A stretch of 64,000 bases of DNA from QIAW01 sp035487295 (GCA_035487295.1 DATHMH010000024.1:143502-207501), one strand, 5' to 3'. Positions 35,969 to 45,361 are shown, numbered from the stretch's first letter. The notes: generated by a model not told the origin, from the letters alone. Numbers and translations: made by a program.

Positions 35969-36787
35969 CTATCGCACAAATTTGTACCCGGTGCCATGCA
36001 CGGTCCTGAAATGGACGGGGAACGCCGGGTCCTTTTCGATTTTTTGCCGCAACTTCAGGATGTGGTTATCCACCGTCCGCGTGGAAGGATAATTCTGGTA
36101 ACCCCACACCTCGTTCAAAAGCTCCTCGCGCGTGACCACGCGCTCCAGGTTTTGCGAAAAAAACTTCAAGACCTTGAATTCCTGCGCGGTAAGAGCGATG
36201 GGCTGGCCCGCCCGCCGAAGCTCCATTTTAGTAAAATCCACCGAAACATTGCCGAAGACAAACACATCCGATAAGGTCCCGCTCCGCGCGGCGCGCCGTA
36301 TCGCCGACTGCACCCGGGCCAGCAACTCTCGCGGACTGAATGGCTTGGTAACGTAATCGTCTGCGCCCAGTTCCAGCAGAAGAACTTTATCTACAACGTC
36401 GGTGGTGGCGCTCAGCACGATCACCGGCAGCGAAGGGATCTTGGACTTGATTTGGCGGCAAACTTCTTTGCCCGACGCGCCGGGCAACCTCAGGTCAAGA
36501 ACAACCGCAGAGGGAGGAGCGTTATGGAACGCCTCAAGCGCGGCCGTTCCGCTGCCGGCGACGTCCACACCGTACCCTTTGGCCTCAAACAGCCGCTTCA
36601 ACGCTCTCTGGACGGCGCGATCGTCTTCGACCACCAACACTCGTTCCATCTGGTAATTGTACTTCGGAAATAACGCTTCAGAGGGTGATTGGTCTGAACC
36701 CTGGGAAAAGCCGCTTTTTTGCTCAAGACCTGCATCTTCCGTCTGTACGATAGGCACAAGACCTCCTGTATTTGCGTCGTTGCTCAT
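35969..36787 (-). CDS. OmpR/PhoB family response regulator
   Basis: A 272-residue regulator with a receiver domain (VLVVEDDRAVQRALKRLF; phospho-acceptor D98 in VLDLRLPG; K148 in VTKPFSP) and a C-terminal winged helix of the OmpR type (LTAQEFKVLKFFSQNLERVVTREELLNEVWG, ending TVHGTGYKFVR). The first 46 residues before the receiver are low-complexity; an in-frame ATG at 36649 (MERVLVVEDD) may be the true start. It is the first gene of the regulator-kinase-porin-cupredoxin run on the minus strand. Confidence 0.95.
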   Translation of the reverse strand: MSNDANTGGLVPIVQTEDAGLEQKSGFSQGSDQSPSEALFPKYNYQMERVLVVEDDRAVQRALKRLFEAKGYGVDVAGSGTAALEAFHNAPPSAVVLDLRLPGASGKEVCRQIKSKIPSLPVIVLSATTDVVDKVLLLELGADDYVTKPFSPRELLARVQSAIRRAARSGTLSDVFVFGNVSVDFTKMELRRAGQPIALTAQEFKVLKFFSQNLERVVTREELLNEVWGYQNYPSTRTVDNHILKLRQKIEKDPAFPVHFRTVHGTGYKFVR

Positions 36788-36919
36788 GGGCAGTTAAAGC
36801 GAAAGATTAAGAGCTGACTGAATAGAATCATCGCGCAAAGCGAATCGTGAGATTGTCACCAGGTTGTAAATTCGATGTAAATTACCCTGCAATATTAGCG
36901 ATGTGGCAGTTGAGCGCGT

Positions 36920-37807
36920 TCACACTGTTTCCAGCCAGAAGGAGACACCCTTGGGAGGAACGCCGGCGAGTTTTGCGTCGGACCACAATGATTGCAAGGG
37001 CTGCATGCACTCCGCTTCCCTGCTGATGAAGGCATTGGGCAGCACCACTTTGAAGTTAGCGTGTCCTGCGAGCAAAGCGGTTGCAAGCAGATATTGTTCC
37101 GAGTAGTACCACTCCGCCCGTTCGGGCATGTAGTCATAGGGCAGATCGATGTCGTGGATATGAACCAATATCCCCGGAGCCAGATTGGGCAGGATATCCA
37201 GAAAAAAGACGCTGACATCTGAATTCATGAAGCAGCGGTGCGAGCCATCAAGAAACAGGATGTCGCCCGGCCGAAGGCGGTTGAACAGTTTGAGATCCAC
37301 GTCCTGCAGCTGTTTTCTGATGACCTCATCGCATATCTTGTCAATCTCGGCGCGCGGGGATGGATCAACGGAAGTGATTCGGGTCGCCAGCTTGTGATCT
37401 TGAATTGCGCGGCGGACGACCTTGGTGGAGTAACCTGAGCCAATCTCCAGATATTGCGCCGGTTTCTTCAAAGACACAAAACCGTACAATGCCAGCGTGT
37501 CGAGCCCGTCGAGCCATTTGTTGATCCAGCAGGGTTCGGTTGATTCTTTGGATTGTTGCAGCGGTATCTGCAAAAGATAAGAATCCAGGCCGCGAAATTC
37601 TTTCAGGGTATTTATGAACTGGGACCTGCCGGCCGAAAATAGCTGATAAAGTTTTTGATGCGGTGGTTTCCCATATCCGTAACGCGGAGCGGGCACAAAC
37701 GGATAATCGAGGAATATGGGATAGTATCCCTTGAACAACCGGGGAATGTTGTAGAGCACATACAAAAAACTATTTTTGCGCGCAAGTCTCTTGAGGGCCT
37801 TCGCCAT
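36920..37807 (-). CDS. Class I SAM-dependent methyltransferase-like protein
   Basis: A 295-residue protein. The central part has the SAM-binding signature YLEIGSGYSTKVVRRAI (motif I, Gly-rich loop), TSVDPSPRAEI (motif II acidic residue) and PGDILFLDGSHRCFMNSDVSVFFLDILPNL (post-motif DGSH), as in cephalosporin hydroxylase/Methyltransf_24-type proteins. The N-terminal 110 residues are basic and hydrophobic, without a clear signal. Its substrate may be a glycan or lipid. It is next to the M48 protease on the opposite strand and the glycosyltransferase further on. Confidence 0.8.
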   Translation of the reverse strand: MAKALKRLARKNSFLYVLYNIPRLFKGYYPIFLDYPFVPAPRYGYGKPPHQKLYQLFSAGRSQFINTLKEFRGLDSYLLQIPLQQSKESTEPCWINKWLDGLDTLALYGFVSLKKPAQYLEIGSGYSTKVVRRAIQDHKLATRITSVDPSPRAEIDKICDEVIRKQLQDVDLKLFNRLRPGDILFLDGSHRCFMNSDVSVFFLDILPNLAPGILVHIHDIDLPYDYMPERAEWYYSEQYLLATALLAGHANFKVVLPNAFISREAECMQPLQSLWSDAKLAGVPPKGVSFWLETV

Positions 37808-38021
37808 GCTGGTACGATTTTATCCACATGCTCACCGATTGCCAAAATTCCGACTTCCCACCCAAACCCAAGAAATAGAAACCTGGAGATTGAGGAGGAA
37901 TTCGAGAAACCTAAGCAGCTACTCGCGGAGACATCTGAAGTAACTCCCCGCCGCATCACACAAAATTGGGACCAGGGCATGGGTACGCCTTGAGCTCGGC
38001 TCCTTCTAGAAAGTGGAATTC

Positions 38022-39515
38022 ATGAAACAACGTACATTCACCACACGCGCGCTGGCAGTACTGCTTACCTTACTCATCACTACTCAACCAGGCTGGTTGT
38101 TGGCTGTAGGTTCGACTCCGGAGTTGCCCGATCCAGGCTCGGCTGGAGGCATAACCAGAGACCAGCAAATCCAGGTCGGACAGCAAGCCATGGCACAGAT
38201 CTATCAGCAGATGCCCGTGCTGCCAGATTCCAGTCCGGTAACGCAATATGTTCAGCAATTGGGGAAGAGGCTTACGGCTGCAATTCCGCCGGATCGCTCC
38301 TGGCCCTACCAGTTCCACGTTATTCCTGAGAGCGATATCAATGCCTTTGCCATACCCGGCGGGCCTATCTTTGTTAATCTCGGCACAATTACCGCGGCTG
38401 ATAACGAGGCGGAATTGGCCGGCGTAATATCACACGAGATGACTCACGTTTATATGCAGCACTCGGCCAAGCAAGCCTCCAAGCAGTCACTGACACAGGG
38501 TCTTGCGGGATTACTTGGAGCAGTCCTGCCCGGAGGGGTGGGTGGTAATCTTGCCCGCCTTGGTGTCCAGCTAGGCGCAGGGGCTATCTCCCTCAAGTAC
38601 TCTCGAGCGGACGAAGCTCAAGCCGATGCCGGCGGCGCGATTATTGCATACAAATCTGGCTACAACCCCAAGGCCATGGCAGACTTCTTTCAAAAACTTG
38701 AGCAGCAAGGTGGGGGCAACGGTCCGCAGTTTCTGAGCGATCACCCCAACCCTGGTAACCGGGTGGCAGCGGTTACGAAGGAAATTGCGAATTGGCCCGC
38801 GAAAAACTATGTGAACGATAGCCCACAATTTGCCAGCGCGAAGCAAGCCGCAAGGCAGATCAAGACCTACACTGCCCAGCAGATCACTGATGGAGCCAAG
38901 CAGGGCATCTGGGCGCAGCAGAATGCCAAGGGCGGAGCCAAGCCTCCCAATTTGCCCGCTGGCTCTTCCTCAAATCCCAATGGTGGAAGCAGCGGCCCCG
39001 GTGCTGGCATCTCAAACATTTCCTTACAGCAGGTCAAACCGAGCGGCAAGTTTACCCAATTTCAGCACAGCGCCTTCAACATTTCTTATCCTGATAACTG
39101 GCAGGCCTCTGGAGATCAGAATTCGGATGTCACCATCGCTCCCCCAGCGGCGGTTTCGCAAGGACAAGTTGCCTACGGCGTTGTCATCGGAGGGGCGCAA
39201 AACTCGAATGCCGGTTCGCTGGACCAGGCAACTCAGGACCTGGTCCAGAACCTGCAACAATCCAATCCCGGCCTGCAGGCGTCAGGAAATCTGCAAAACA
39301 TCCAAGTCAATGGGATCCAGGGAAAATCTGTCAACCTGACTGGCAGCTCCCCTTTGCAGCAGAACGGCCAGCCACTTCCCGAACGTGACTGGCTCGTAAC
39401 TGTGCCGCGCCAGCAAGGCGGCCTGCTGTATATGGTATTTATTGCTCCCCAGAAGGAATTCAGCCAGTTGAATTCAACCTATCAGAAAATGTTGCAGAGC
39501 TTGCAGGTGAAGTGA
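38022..39515 (+). CDS. M48 family metalloprotease with C-terminal PsbP-like domain
   Basis: Starting at ATG 38022 (GTGGA five bases upstream; a GTG three codons earlier is the alternative), the 497-residue protein has a signal peptide, then the M48 catalytic motif HEMTH (H138, E139, H142) and the third zinc ligand E198 in YSRADEAQADAGG. The downstream SDHPNPGNRVAAV is the expected M48C/BepA-type end of the peptidase. A low-complexity Gln/Ser/Pro linker leads to a second domain (FNISYPDNWQASGDQNSDVTIAPP, KEFSQLNSTYQKMLQSLQ), which resembles the DUF1795/PsbP fold. It probably acts in periplasmic envelope-protein quality control. Confidence 0.92.
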   Translation: MKQRTFTTRALAVLLTLLITTQPGWLLAVGSTPELPDPGSAGGITRDQQIQVGQQAMAQIYQQMPVLPDSSPVTQYVQQLGKRLTAAIPPDRSWPYQFHVIPESDINAFAIPGGPIFVNLGTITAADNEAELAGVISHEMTHVYMQHSAKQASKQSLTQGLAGLLGAVLPGGVGGNLARLGVQLGAGAISLKYSRADEAQADAGGAIIAYKSGYNPKAMADFFQKLEQQGGGNGPQFLSDHPNPGNRVAAVTKEIANWPAKNYVNDSPQFASAKQAARQIKTYTAQQITDGAKQGIWAQQNAKGGAKPPNLPAGSSSNPNGGSSGPGAGISNISLQQVKPSGKFTQFQHSAFNISYPDNWQASGDQNSDVTIAPPAAVSQGQVAYGVVIGGAQNSNAGSLDQATQDLVQNLQQSNPGLQASGNLQNIQVNGIQGKSVNLTGSSPLQQNGQPLPERDWLVTVPRQQGGLLYMVFIAPQKEFSQLNSTYQKMLQSLQVK

Positions 39516-39672
39516 CTGGGCACACATCGCACAGATATCACAGCAACCGTTGAGCCAATTTCCAATAAGACCTCGCTTTCGCGCTACTGTTCCACTCTGG
39601 GAACACTGCCAATCTTTTGCACACTTGACTAACTAAGTGATCGCTCCGCCTACCATTCACAGCTCTGTACTC

Positions 39673-40725
39673 TTATGGACCCTGCGCTCCACAATATTGC
39701 GCGATCAGTGCGTCCAATCGGTTTAGCAGCCCCGAATTGCCGCGGCGCGGATAGCATCCCAGGTTCTCTCGATACAACGGGAGATTGAACAAAAACGATT
39801 CAACCCGCTCTTTGTTCAGCTCTTCCCAATATGAACCATAGCCCATTTCGCCGACATAATAAGCATTCAAGATCTGCTCAAACTGGTGCCTCACTGGCAC
39901 CGCGAGATAGGGCTTGCCCAGGTACAAGGCTTCACTCAACAGCGAGAAACCGGCGTTGGCCGCTACGGCCTTGCAGTTGGCAAGGTCCTGGAGAAAACTT
40001 GCCATCGAAGGTTTTTTGAAGAGAATGTTCCCCTCCGGGCCTTCACGCCCAAATCCATAAGCAATGAAAGAGCACCGCACATTCTTGAGCAGCTCAACCA
40101 GATCGGCCGAAGGCGAAGTCACATACACCAGCACGTGTTCGCCATCGCCCGGCGTTGTTTCCAGGACTTCCTTTCGCAGAATGGGGGGATACACGAACGT
40201 GTTCTGGGTGCGCGCCTGCACAGGAAAAAACGAGAGCACCAGGTAAGCATCAGCCCGCGGCGTCATCAAGCGGGTAACCAGTTTTACTGCCGCGGCATCT
40301 CGCCTGTACTGCCGCGGGTAACTGACATCCGTATTCGTAAGGCAATGCTGGTTGTCGATTGAAATTATGGGCAGGCGCTTGCGGCGGCCTATATGACATG
40401 ACAGTGGCTCAAAATCTGTGACGACCAGCTCGATCTTCCATTGCTCCACCAGCCGCATGAGCTGGCGAATACTCTTTGCCGCCCGGGGCGCCGACATAAG
40501 ATTCTTAGCGAGCGTGCGCTTGTAGCGCACCTGGTTATTGACGTAAGCGATGCGAAAACCGTAAATCTCGGTGACCTCGAAGCTCTCTCCCAGGTTTTGC
40601 CGCCCGCGATCAAAAGACACCACGTGCACCGTGTGTCCCTTTTGTTGCAGGTGTGTGATTACTTCTTTAGCGCGCGTGGAGTGTCCTGAACCTTCGCCGT
40701 TCACCCCATACAGTATGTTGGCCAT
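39673..40725 (-). CDS. MJ1255/VC2487-type glycosyltransferase (GT-B)
   Basis: A 350-residue protein with the N-terminal Gly-rich start of the family (MANILYGVNGEGSGHSTRAKEVI) and a C-terminal GT-B acceptor/donor region (ANAGFSLLSEALYLGKPYLAVPVRHQFEQILNAYYVGEMGYG), as in MurG/UGT-like enzymes. I recognise this as the MJ1255/VC2487 family, whose acceptor is not defined in general. It probably transfers a sugar to a lipid or surface acceptor in the cytoplasm. It lies between the M48 protease and the CHAT protein; no co-transcription is evident, since the gap to the CHAT gene is about 220 bases. Confidence 0.85.
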   Translation of the reverse strand: MANILYGVNGEGSGHSTRAKEVITHLQQKGHTVHVVSFDRGRQNLGESFEVTEIYGFRIAYVNNQVRYKRTLAKNLMSAPRAAKSIRQLMRLVEQWKIELVVTDFEPLSCHIGRRKRLPIISIDNQHCLTNTDVSYPRQYRRDAAAVKLVTRLMTPRADAYLVLSFFPVQARTQNTFVYPPILRKEVLETTPGDGEHVLVYVTSPSADLVELLKNVRCSFIAYGFGREGPEGNILFKKPSMASFLQDLANCKAVAANAGFSLLSEALYLGKPYLAVPVRHQFEQILNAYYVGEMGYGSYWEELNKERVESFLFNLPLYRENLGCYPRRGNSGLLNRLDALIAQYCGAQGP

Positions 40726-40949
40726 TATGCTTGTGGATGAGTATAACGTAAGAAATTCTCAGGCGAATAAACTCTTGCGACGCCTGGCAGCCTCGTGGGC
40801 GTTTTGTGCGATTTGATATCACCCCGCCCACTCTTCAAGCTTCTCGCGGTCACAGTACAGAGCGTCACACGCCTCTTTGCCACCGGGTAGCCGCTTGCTG
40901 CACGCTCATTAGTAGCGAGCGAGGATAGACAGCACGCCATCTTTGCGCT

Positions 40950-43900
40950 TCACCTCCACTCCCCCAGCAACACAAACCCCGCCCAGTAGTAGGGCGTCTT
41001 CCAGCGACGTTGGCTATACATCCACCTCTGCGCTGTCCTCAGCGCCTGAGCTGGGGTTTCGTGATCTTGCAGCAGGCCCTGGTAGAACTTGCCCATCAGC
41101 ACCGCTGTCGCATCGTCATCCACTGCCCAGAGGCTTGCGATGACCCGCGGCGACCCGGCGTACATGAATCCCCGACTCAGACTAATCAGTCCTTCTCCAT
41201 CCACCTGCTTCCCCAAGGCTGTCTGACACGCGCTTAGCACCACCAGGTCAGCATTCAGCTCAAGATTGTAGACGTCGGAAAGGCGCAGAAAACCATCTTG
41301 CGCCCGGCCATTATGATCGTACAAGGAAAACACCAAACCACTCAGTTCGGGATGCTGGCTATCGAGAAACCCGTGGGTGGCCATGTGCACGATGCGATAG
41401 TTGGCTAGCTTCGAACTCAAGACGGCAGCCTTGTTCGCGTCAAAATCCAGAGCTTCAGTGGCAGTTCCCGCCGCCGCCGTCGAGTAGATTGTCTGGGCTT
41501 CCAGGCGGCTGAAGAGCAGCCGACTGAAAACACCATCGCGGGAGATACCAACGTCGCTGGCTGAGCGTTCGAGCGATGCCCGGTCTTCCGTGGCTGGCGC
41601 GGCTGGAAGCGCGGCACGAGGCTCGCCTGCTGCGGCGAAGTCGCGCACACGCTGATCACGCAGATCGAAGACCGGATCGGCCAGGATCATCACCTCTTTG
41701 GAGGCCGCGTCGCGGTGGGAGGCCTCGCGCCGCAGCACGGCCAGCGTCGATGCGGAAGGCAGATTTACGATCTCGTGCTCCGCTATCAACGGCGCGTTCC
41801 CGGACTTCGACTCGGGTTTCGAGAGCGCAGAAAAAGGGATATATTGCAGGGCGCCATCCCCAACCATCAGCAGGCGCTTGCCCTGAATCTGCGAAGCCAC
41901 CGGCCCCAACACCATTCCACTGAATCTTGCCAGGGCCTCGGTCAAGCCAGCGGTTGCGCTCGCCGAGCGCGCCTGTCGTGGCCGCGTGGTCCCTCCCCGA
42001 ACCACAGTGTTTCGGGCGGAGAGCATCCCGTACAGAGTGGTGGAAGCGCTTTCGATCTCCGCGCGTTTGGGCAGTTCGTAGACGCTCAACGCCGCCGCGG
42101 TCACGGCAAACACATAGCTGCGCTCTTTCCCCAGAGAATATTCGAGCAGCAAGCTATCGGGGTCCAGCAACAGCTGAATCTGGCTGGCCGTGAGCGGTTG
42201 TGGTTGGGTCAGCGCGGCATAGCCGGGGCTCTGCTGCCGCAGCTGCTCTTCCACCTCCTGATACTGTTTATCGAGGTCCTCAATCTCCTGCGTAAACGCA
42301 GCCACTTGTTTTTCATTTTTCTTGTCACCCAGCAAGCGCAACCGCCGGTCCGATTTGGCCGCCAGCAATTCCTGCAAGGAGCGCTCTCGTTCCAGCAGCG
42401 AGGGATTGGCTCCTTTGTGAATGTCGACCTTGGCGGCGGCCAGCGTCTCGAGTAGGGTGCGCGCCCGGTAGCGCTCCAGTACCTCCAAGGCCCGGGCGGG
42501 TTGCTTCTGCTCCAGGAGCAAATCGACATAGTCCCTGTAAATATCGGAATGACCTGCGCGAAAGGCAGAGCGGTTCTCTTCCGACCCACCCAGGCGCGCC
42601 GTCTGACTTTCCAGGGCAGTGATCGCTTGTGCGTAAAATTGCGCTGCAGCTTGCAGTTGCCCCTGCTCATGCAAAACAGAAGCCACAGCCGCCAAGAATT
42701 CGGCATGTGCCCGGCCGCCCGGGGCTAACTTTTCTTGAATCGCAACTGCCCGCCGGTAATACTGTTCTGCCCTCGCCAGATCGCCGGCCTTGCGAGTCAC
42801 ATCGCCTAATCTCCCGATATTCACCGCCGCTTCAACGCTGTCGGGAGCCCATTTTTCATAGATGGCAAATGCTTGCTGTTCGTGTTGCTCTGCCTGCGCC
42901 AGATCGCCTCGGTCGAATTCTACGGTCCCAAGATTGATGAGGCTGGTGGCCACATCCAGGCTCCCCGGGGCCCGCTTGCTTCGGATCTCAAGCGCTTGCC
43001 GATGGTACTGCTCCGCTGCGACCAAATCGCCGCGCTCCTCTGCCACATTTCCAAGGTTGTCCAGGCTGAGGGCCACATCTAGGCTCCCCGGTGCCTGCTT
43101 CTCTTGTATCTCGAGCGCCTGCCGATAGTATTGCTCTGCCTCGGCCAAATCGCCTCGTTCGTTTGCCAACACCCCAAGGTTGCTCAGCATGCCGGCCATA
43201 TCCAGGCTCCCCGGTGCCTGTTTCTCTTGTATCTCGAGCGCCTGCCGATAGTATTGCTCTGCCTCGGCCAAATCGCCTCGCTTCCATGCCAATATTCCAA
43301 GGTTGTTCAGGCTGGCGGCCACATCTAGGCTCCCGGGCGCCTGCTTCTCTCGTATCTCGAGCGCTTGCCGATCATATTGGCGCGCAACGGCCAAATCGCC
43401 GCGTTGCCATGCCAGAATCCCAAGACCGTTCAGGCTGTCGGCCACATCCAGGCTCCCGGGCGCCTGCTTTTCTCGTATTTCGAACCCCTGTCGACAGTAC
43501 TGCTCCGCCGCGGCCAAATCGCCTCGCTTCCGTGCTACAACTCCAAGGTTGTTCAGGCTCGTGGCCACATCCAGGCTCCCCGGCGCCTGCTTCATTCCAA
43601 TCTGCAGCGCACGACGAAGATACTCTTCCGACCTGTCAAGCTGTCCGCGCTGCCATGAAATTCTGCCGAGAGCATTTAGGTTAACAGCAATCGCCAATCC
43701 CCCTCCCGTCGAGCTCTCAATTTTGGCCGTCGACTGCTCAAAATATTTTTCTGCGTTGGCCAAATCACGTCGTTGCTGATACGCCTTCGCCCAAGTCTGC
43801 AGCAATTGGCCTTCGATGACTGGGCCTGCTGCTGCCGCATGTTGAACTGCAGACTGATAGCAATCGTCGGCTTCCTTCCACTGTCGTGCTTCTTGCAGCG

Positions 43901-44531
43901 ATTCCGCGGCGTGGAAGAACAACCAGGCAGGAATCAACCCAGCTTGGGACGATGGATATTGATCGGCCAGCTTCCTCCAGCGTCGCGCGGCCTCCATGAT
44001 GTCTTCCGGCTTGCTCGATTTGGCCAGCTCTTGCGCTTCCTGATACGCCGTTAGGAGCCGCGCGGAAAAATTTGGCCGCGTCCTCAATCCCCAATCGCTT
44101 GGCCCCAACGACCAGACCTGTTTCTCCGTCCCGCGCAAGCCTTCCAGCTTTACCGTTCCCAGGGGCGCCTGCTCGATTTCCGTCCAGGACAAATCGAAGG
44201 GAGATGCGATCTCCCCTTTATCATCGCCGCGAGACCAGCTCAGCAAGACGTCGCCCTCGTGCAATCCCCCCTGCTCGCTCTCGCTGTGAGGAACAATTTG
44301 TTCCACCACCACACCCGGCATGATTTCCGCTTCGGCTGCGGGAAGATTATTCTGCTGTGCCATGACCGGCTCGCTCAAAACCGCAAGAACCAAAAATGCC
44401 GTCAGCAGCAGTCGAACCACCACGCCTCCGCGTGGGACGATCGATGAGAAACAATCCAGCATCGGCGGTGCATCTGGAAATGACGAGGCGCGAGAGCTTC
44501 GCGTTCCCGCGCTCGCAAGAGCGTCCATCAT
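40950..44531 (-). CDS. Secreted PDZ-TPR-CHAT domain protein (putative caspase-like peptidase)
   Basis: A 1193-residue protein. The start is supported by GGAGG six bases upstream. After an unusually long n-region comes a signal/anchor segment (VVVRLLLTAFLVLAVLSEPVMAQ, about 36-59), then a PDZ-like domain (EIMPGVVVEQIVPHSESEQGGLHEGDVLLSW), then TPR units to about residue 640 and a coiled-coil linker. The C-terminal CHAT domain has the His/Cys pair typical of caspase-like peptidases: H1053 in HMATHGF and C1102 in LSACQTALG, both intact. CHAT proteases often act on partner proteins in cell death or signalling; this one is predicted to be outside the cytoplasm. The central TPR units are near-identical at the DNA level, period 123 bp. 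The activator and substrate are unknown. Confidence 0.9.
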   Translation of the reverse strand: MMDALASAGTRSSRASSFPDAPPMLDCFSSIVPRGGVVVRLLLTAFLVLAVLSEPVMAQQNNLPAAEAEIMPGVVVEQIVPHSESEQGGLHEGDVLLSWSRGDDKGEIASPFDLSWTEIEQAPLGTVKLEGLRGTEKQVWSLGPSDWGLRTRPNFSARLLTAYQEAQELAKSSKPEDIMEAARRWRKLADQYPSSQAGLIPAWLFFHAAESLQEARQWKEADDCYQSAVQHAAAAGPVIEGQLLQTWAKAYQQRRDLANAEKYFEQSTAKIESSTGGGLAIAVNLNALGRISWQRGQLDRSEEYLRRALQIGMKQAPGSLDVATSLNNLGVVARKRGDLAAAEQYCRQGFEIREKQAPGSLDVADSLNGLGILAWQRGDLAVARQYDRQALEIREKQAPGSLDVAASLNNLGILAWKRGDLAEAEQYYRQALEIQEKQAPGSLDMAGMLSNLGVLANERGDLAEAEQYYRQALEIQEKQAPGSLDVALSLDNLGNVAEERGDLVAAEQYHRQALEIRSKRAPGSLDVATSLINLGTVEFDRGDLAQAEQHEQQAFAIYEKWAPDSVEAAVNIGRLGDVTRKAGDLARAEQYYRRAVAIQEKLAPGGRAHAEFLAAVASVLHEQGQLQAAAQFYAQAITALESQTARLGGSEENRSAFRAGHSDIYRDYVDLLLEQKQPARALEVLERYRARTLLETLAAAKVDIHKGANPSLLERERSLQELLAAKSDRRLRLLGDKKNEKQVAAFTQEIEDLDKQYQEVEEQLRQQSPGYAALTQPQPLTASQIQLLLDPDSLLLEYSLGKERSYVFAVTAAALSVYELPKRAEIESASTTLYGMLSARNTVVRGGTTRPRQARSASATAGLTEALARFSGMVLGPVASQIQGKRLLMVGDGALQYIPFSALSKPESKSGNAPLIAEHEIVNLPSASTLAVLRREASHRDAASKEVMILADPVFDLRDQRVRDFAAAGEPRAALPAAPATEDRASLERSASDVGISRDGVFSRLLFSRLEAQTIYSTAAAGTATEALDFDANKAAVLSSKLANYRIVHMATHGFLDSQHPELSGLVFSLYDHNGRAQDGFLRLSDVYNLELNADLVVLSACQTALGKQVDGEGLISLSRGFMYAGSPRVIASLWAVDDDATAVLMGKFYQGLLQDHETPAQALRTAQRWMYSQRRWKTPYYWAGFVLLGEWR
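42845..43620 (-). repeat. 123-bp tandem repeat encoding 41-residue TPR units
   Basis: Six consecutive copies containing APGSLDVA (one reads LDMAG) and RGDLAEAEQY, plus degenerate flanking copies. At the DNA level the GCCTG-CTT marker recurs at 42968, 43091, 43214, 43337, 43460 and 43583, exactly 123 bases apart. Neighbouring units are nearly identical, which suggests recent expansion or gene conversion; the units at the ends are diverged. Confidence 0.95.
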
Positions 44532-44856
44532 GGGCTACCTCCCGGAAAGATGCCTAGGCAAAAAAGGTGCGCATTGCTGCAAATAAGGAAGCAATGATCT
44601 TATATCGGTCTCGTTCCGAGTCACAAGAGGTTCTTCGCGCCCGTGCCACTTGAGTGCAACGCCGGGGATGCCGAGCAGCCTCGCCGACGACGGGTCGCGG
44701 TTCCATACCGGCCGTGTATTCGTAGTTTGGGCTTACAGATGCGCCCTTTGTAACCGATTCTGAACCAGCTGAGGCAATCGCAACGGTGGGACCTTCTTCA
44801 CAGGGTTTGTGCTGGATCCCAATTCTGGATAGCTAACGAGGTGAAATCCTCGGCAG
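44532..44856. other. Intergenic region upstream of the CHAT gene
   Basis: No gene recognised. The GGGAGG site for the CHAT gene lies at about 44538-44545, and its promoter must be further right. The remainder carries no clear RNA or coding signal. Confidence 0.35.
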
Positions 44857-45034
44857 AGTTTCTGTCAAGTAGAGCGAGCGGGAGGGGATCGCAAATCCGA
44901 CGCCAGCACTCGCGATCAGATCCATGATTTTCAGCAACAGGTCTTCACGAATCCCGAGAAACTCACCCAGATCGCCCGTCAGGATGTGGCAATAGATCCA
45001 ATAATTTTTTTCGGTTGCACGGACTCACAGTGAA
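44837..45034 (-). pseudogene. Relic of a MscS-family mechanosensitive channel gene (C-terminal fragment)
   Basis: On the minus strand a frame of about 65 codons reads ATEKNYWIYCHILTGDLGEF, then LGIREDLLLKIMDLIASAGV, then GFAIPSRSLYL and a short tail ending in TAG. This is the classic C-terminal signature of MscS-type channels (EFLEIREDLLLRIMDIVEEAG...FAFPSQTLYL). In-frame TGA lies just upstream, and no matching frame continues, so the channel gene has lost its N-terminal part. Remnant only; not functional. Confidence 0.8.
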
Positions 45035-45046
45035 AGCTGTGAGTCC
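45021..45046. repeat. Perfect 10-bp hairpin inverted repeat
   Basis: GGACTCACAG (45021-45030), six bases, CTGTGAGTCC (45037-45046). It overlaps the upstream end of the MscS relic. No T-run follows on either strand, so it is not a clear terminator. Confidence 0.7.
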
Positions 45047-45361
45047 CTGATGTTCGAACTTTCAAATAGTCTTTTTCAAATAGTCCTAAGGAGGTGGAGT
45101 AGAGTGATTTGGCAAAAACCCAGATTCGATGAAATCTCGCTGAGTTGTGAGATTAACTCTTACGCGTCGGCTGTGTTGTAAGGCGTAAACTCACGCCAAC
45201 AAAGGCCAACAAAGGCAAGGATTCCCTCCGCTCTAGATTCCGCAAACCGCTCTGTGCAAGACTCTGCTCGGGTAACTCCCTTGAGCACGAACTAGTTCAA
45301 ATACAAAACAAAACAAAGTAGAGGCAGTATTAACTTTGCAAAACTCTGGAGGGAACAGCTT
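45047..45361. other. Upstream region of the TonB-dependent receptor gene
   Basis: About 315 bases without a gene. GGAGG lies nine bases before the receptor start at 45362. A promoter is expected, but no convincing -35/-10 pair stands out. A GGCCAACAAA duplication (about 45190-45215: CCAACAAAGGCCAACAAAGGC) is visible. Confidence 0.4.
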
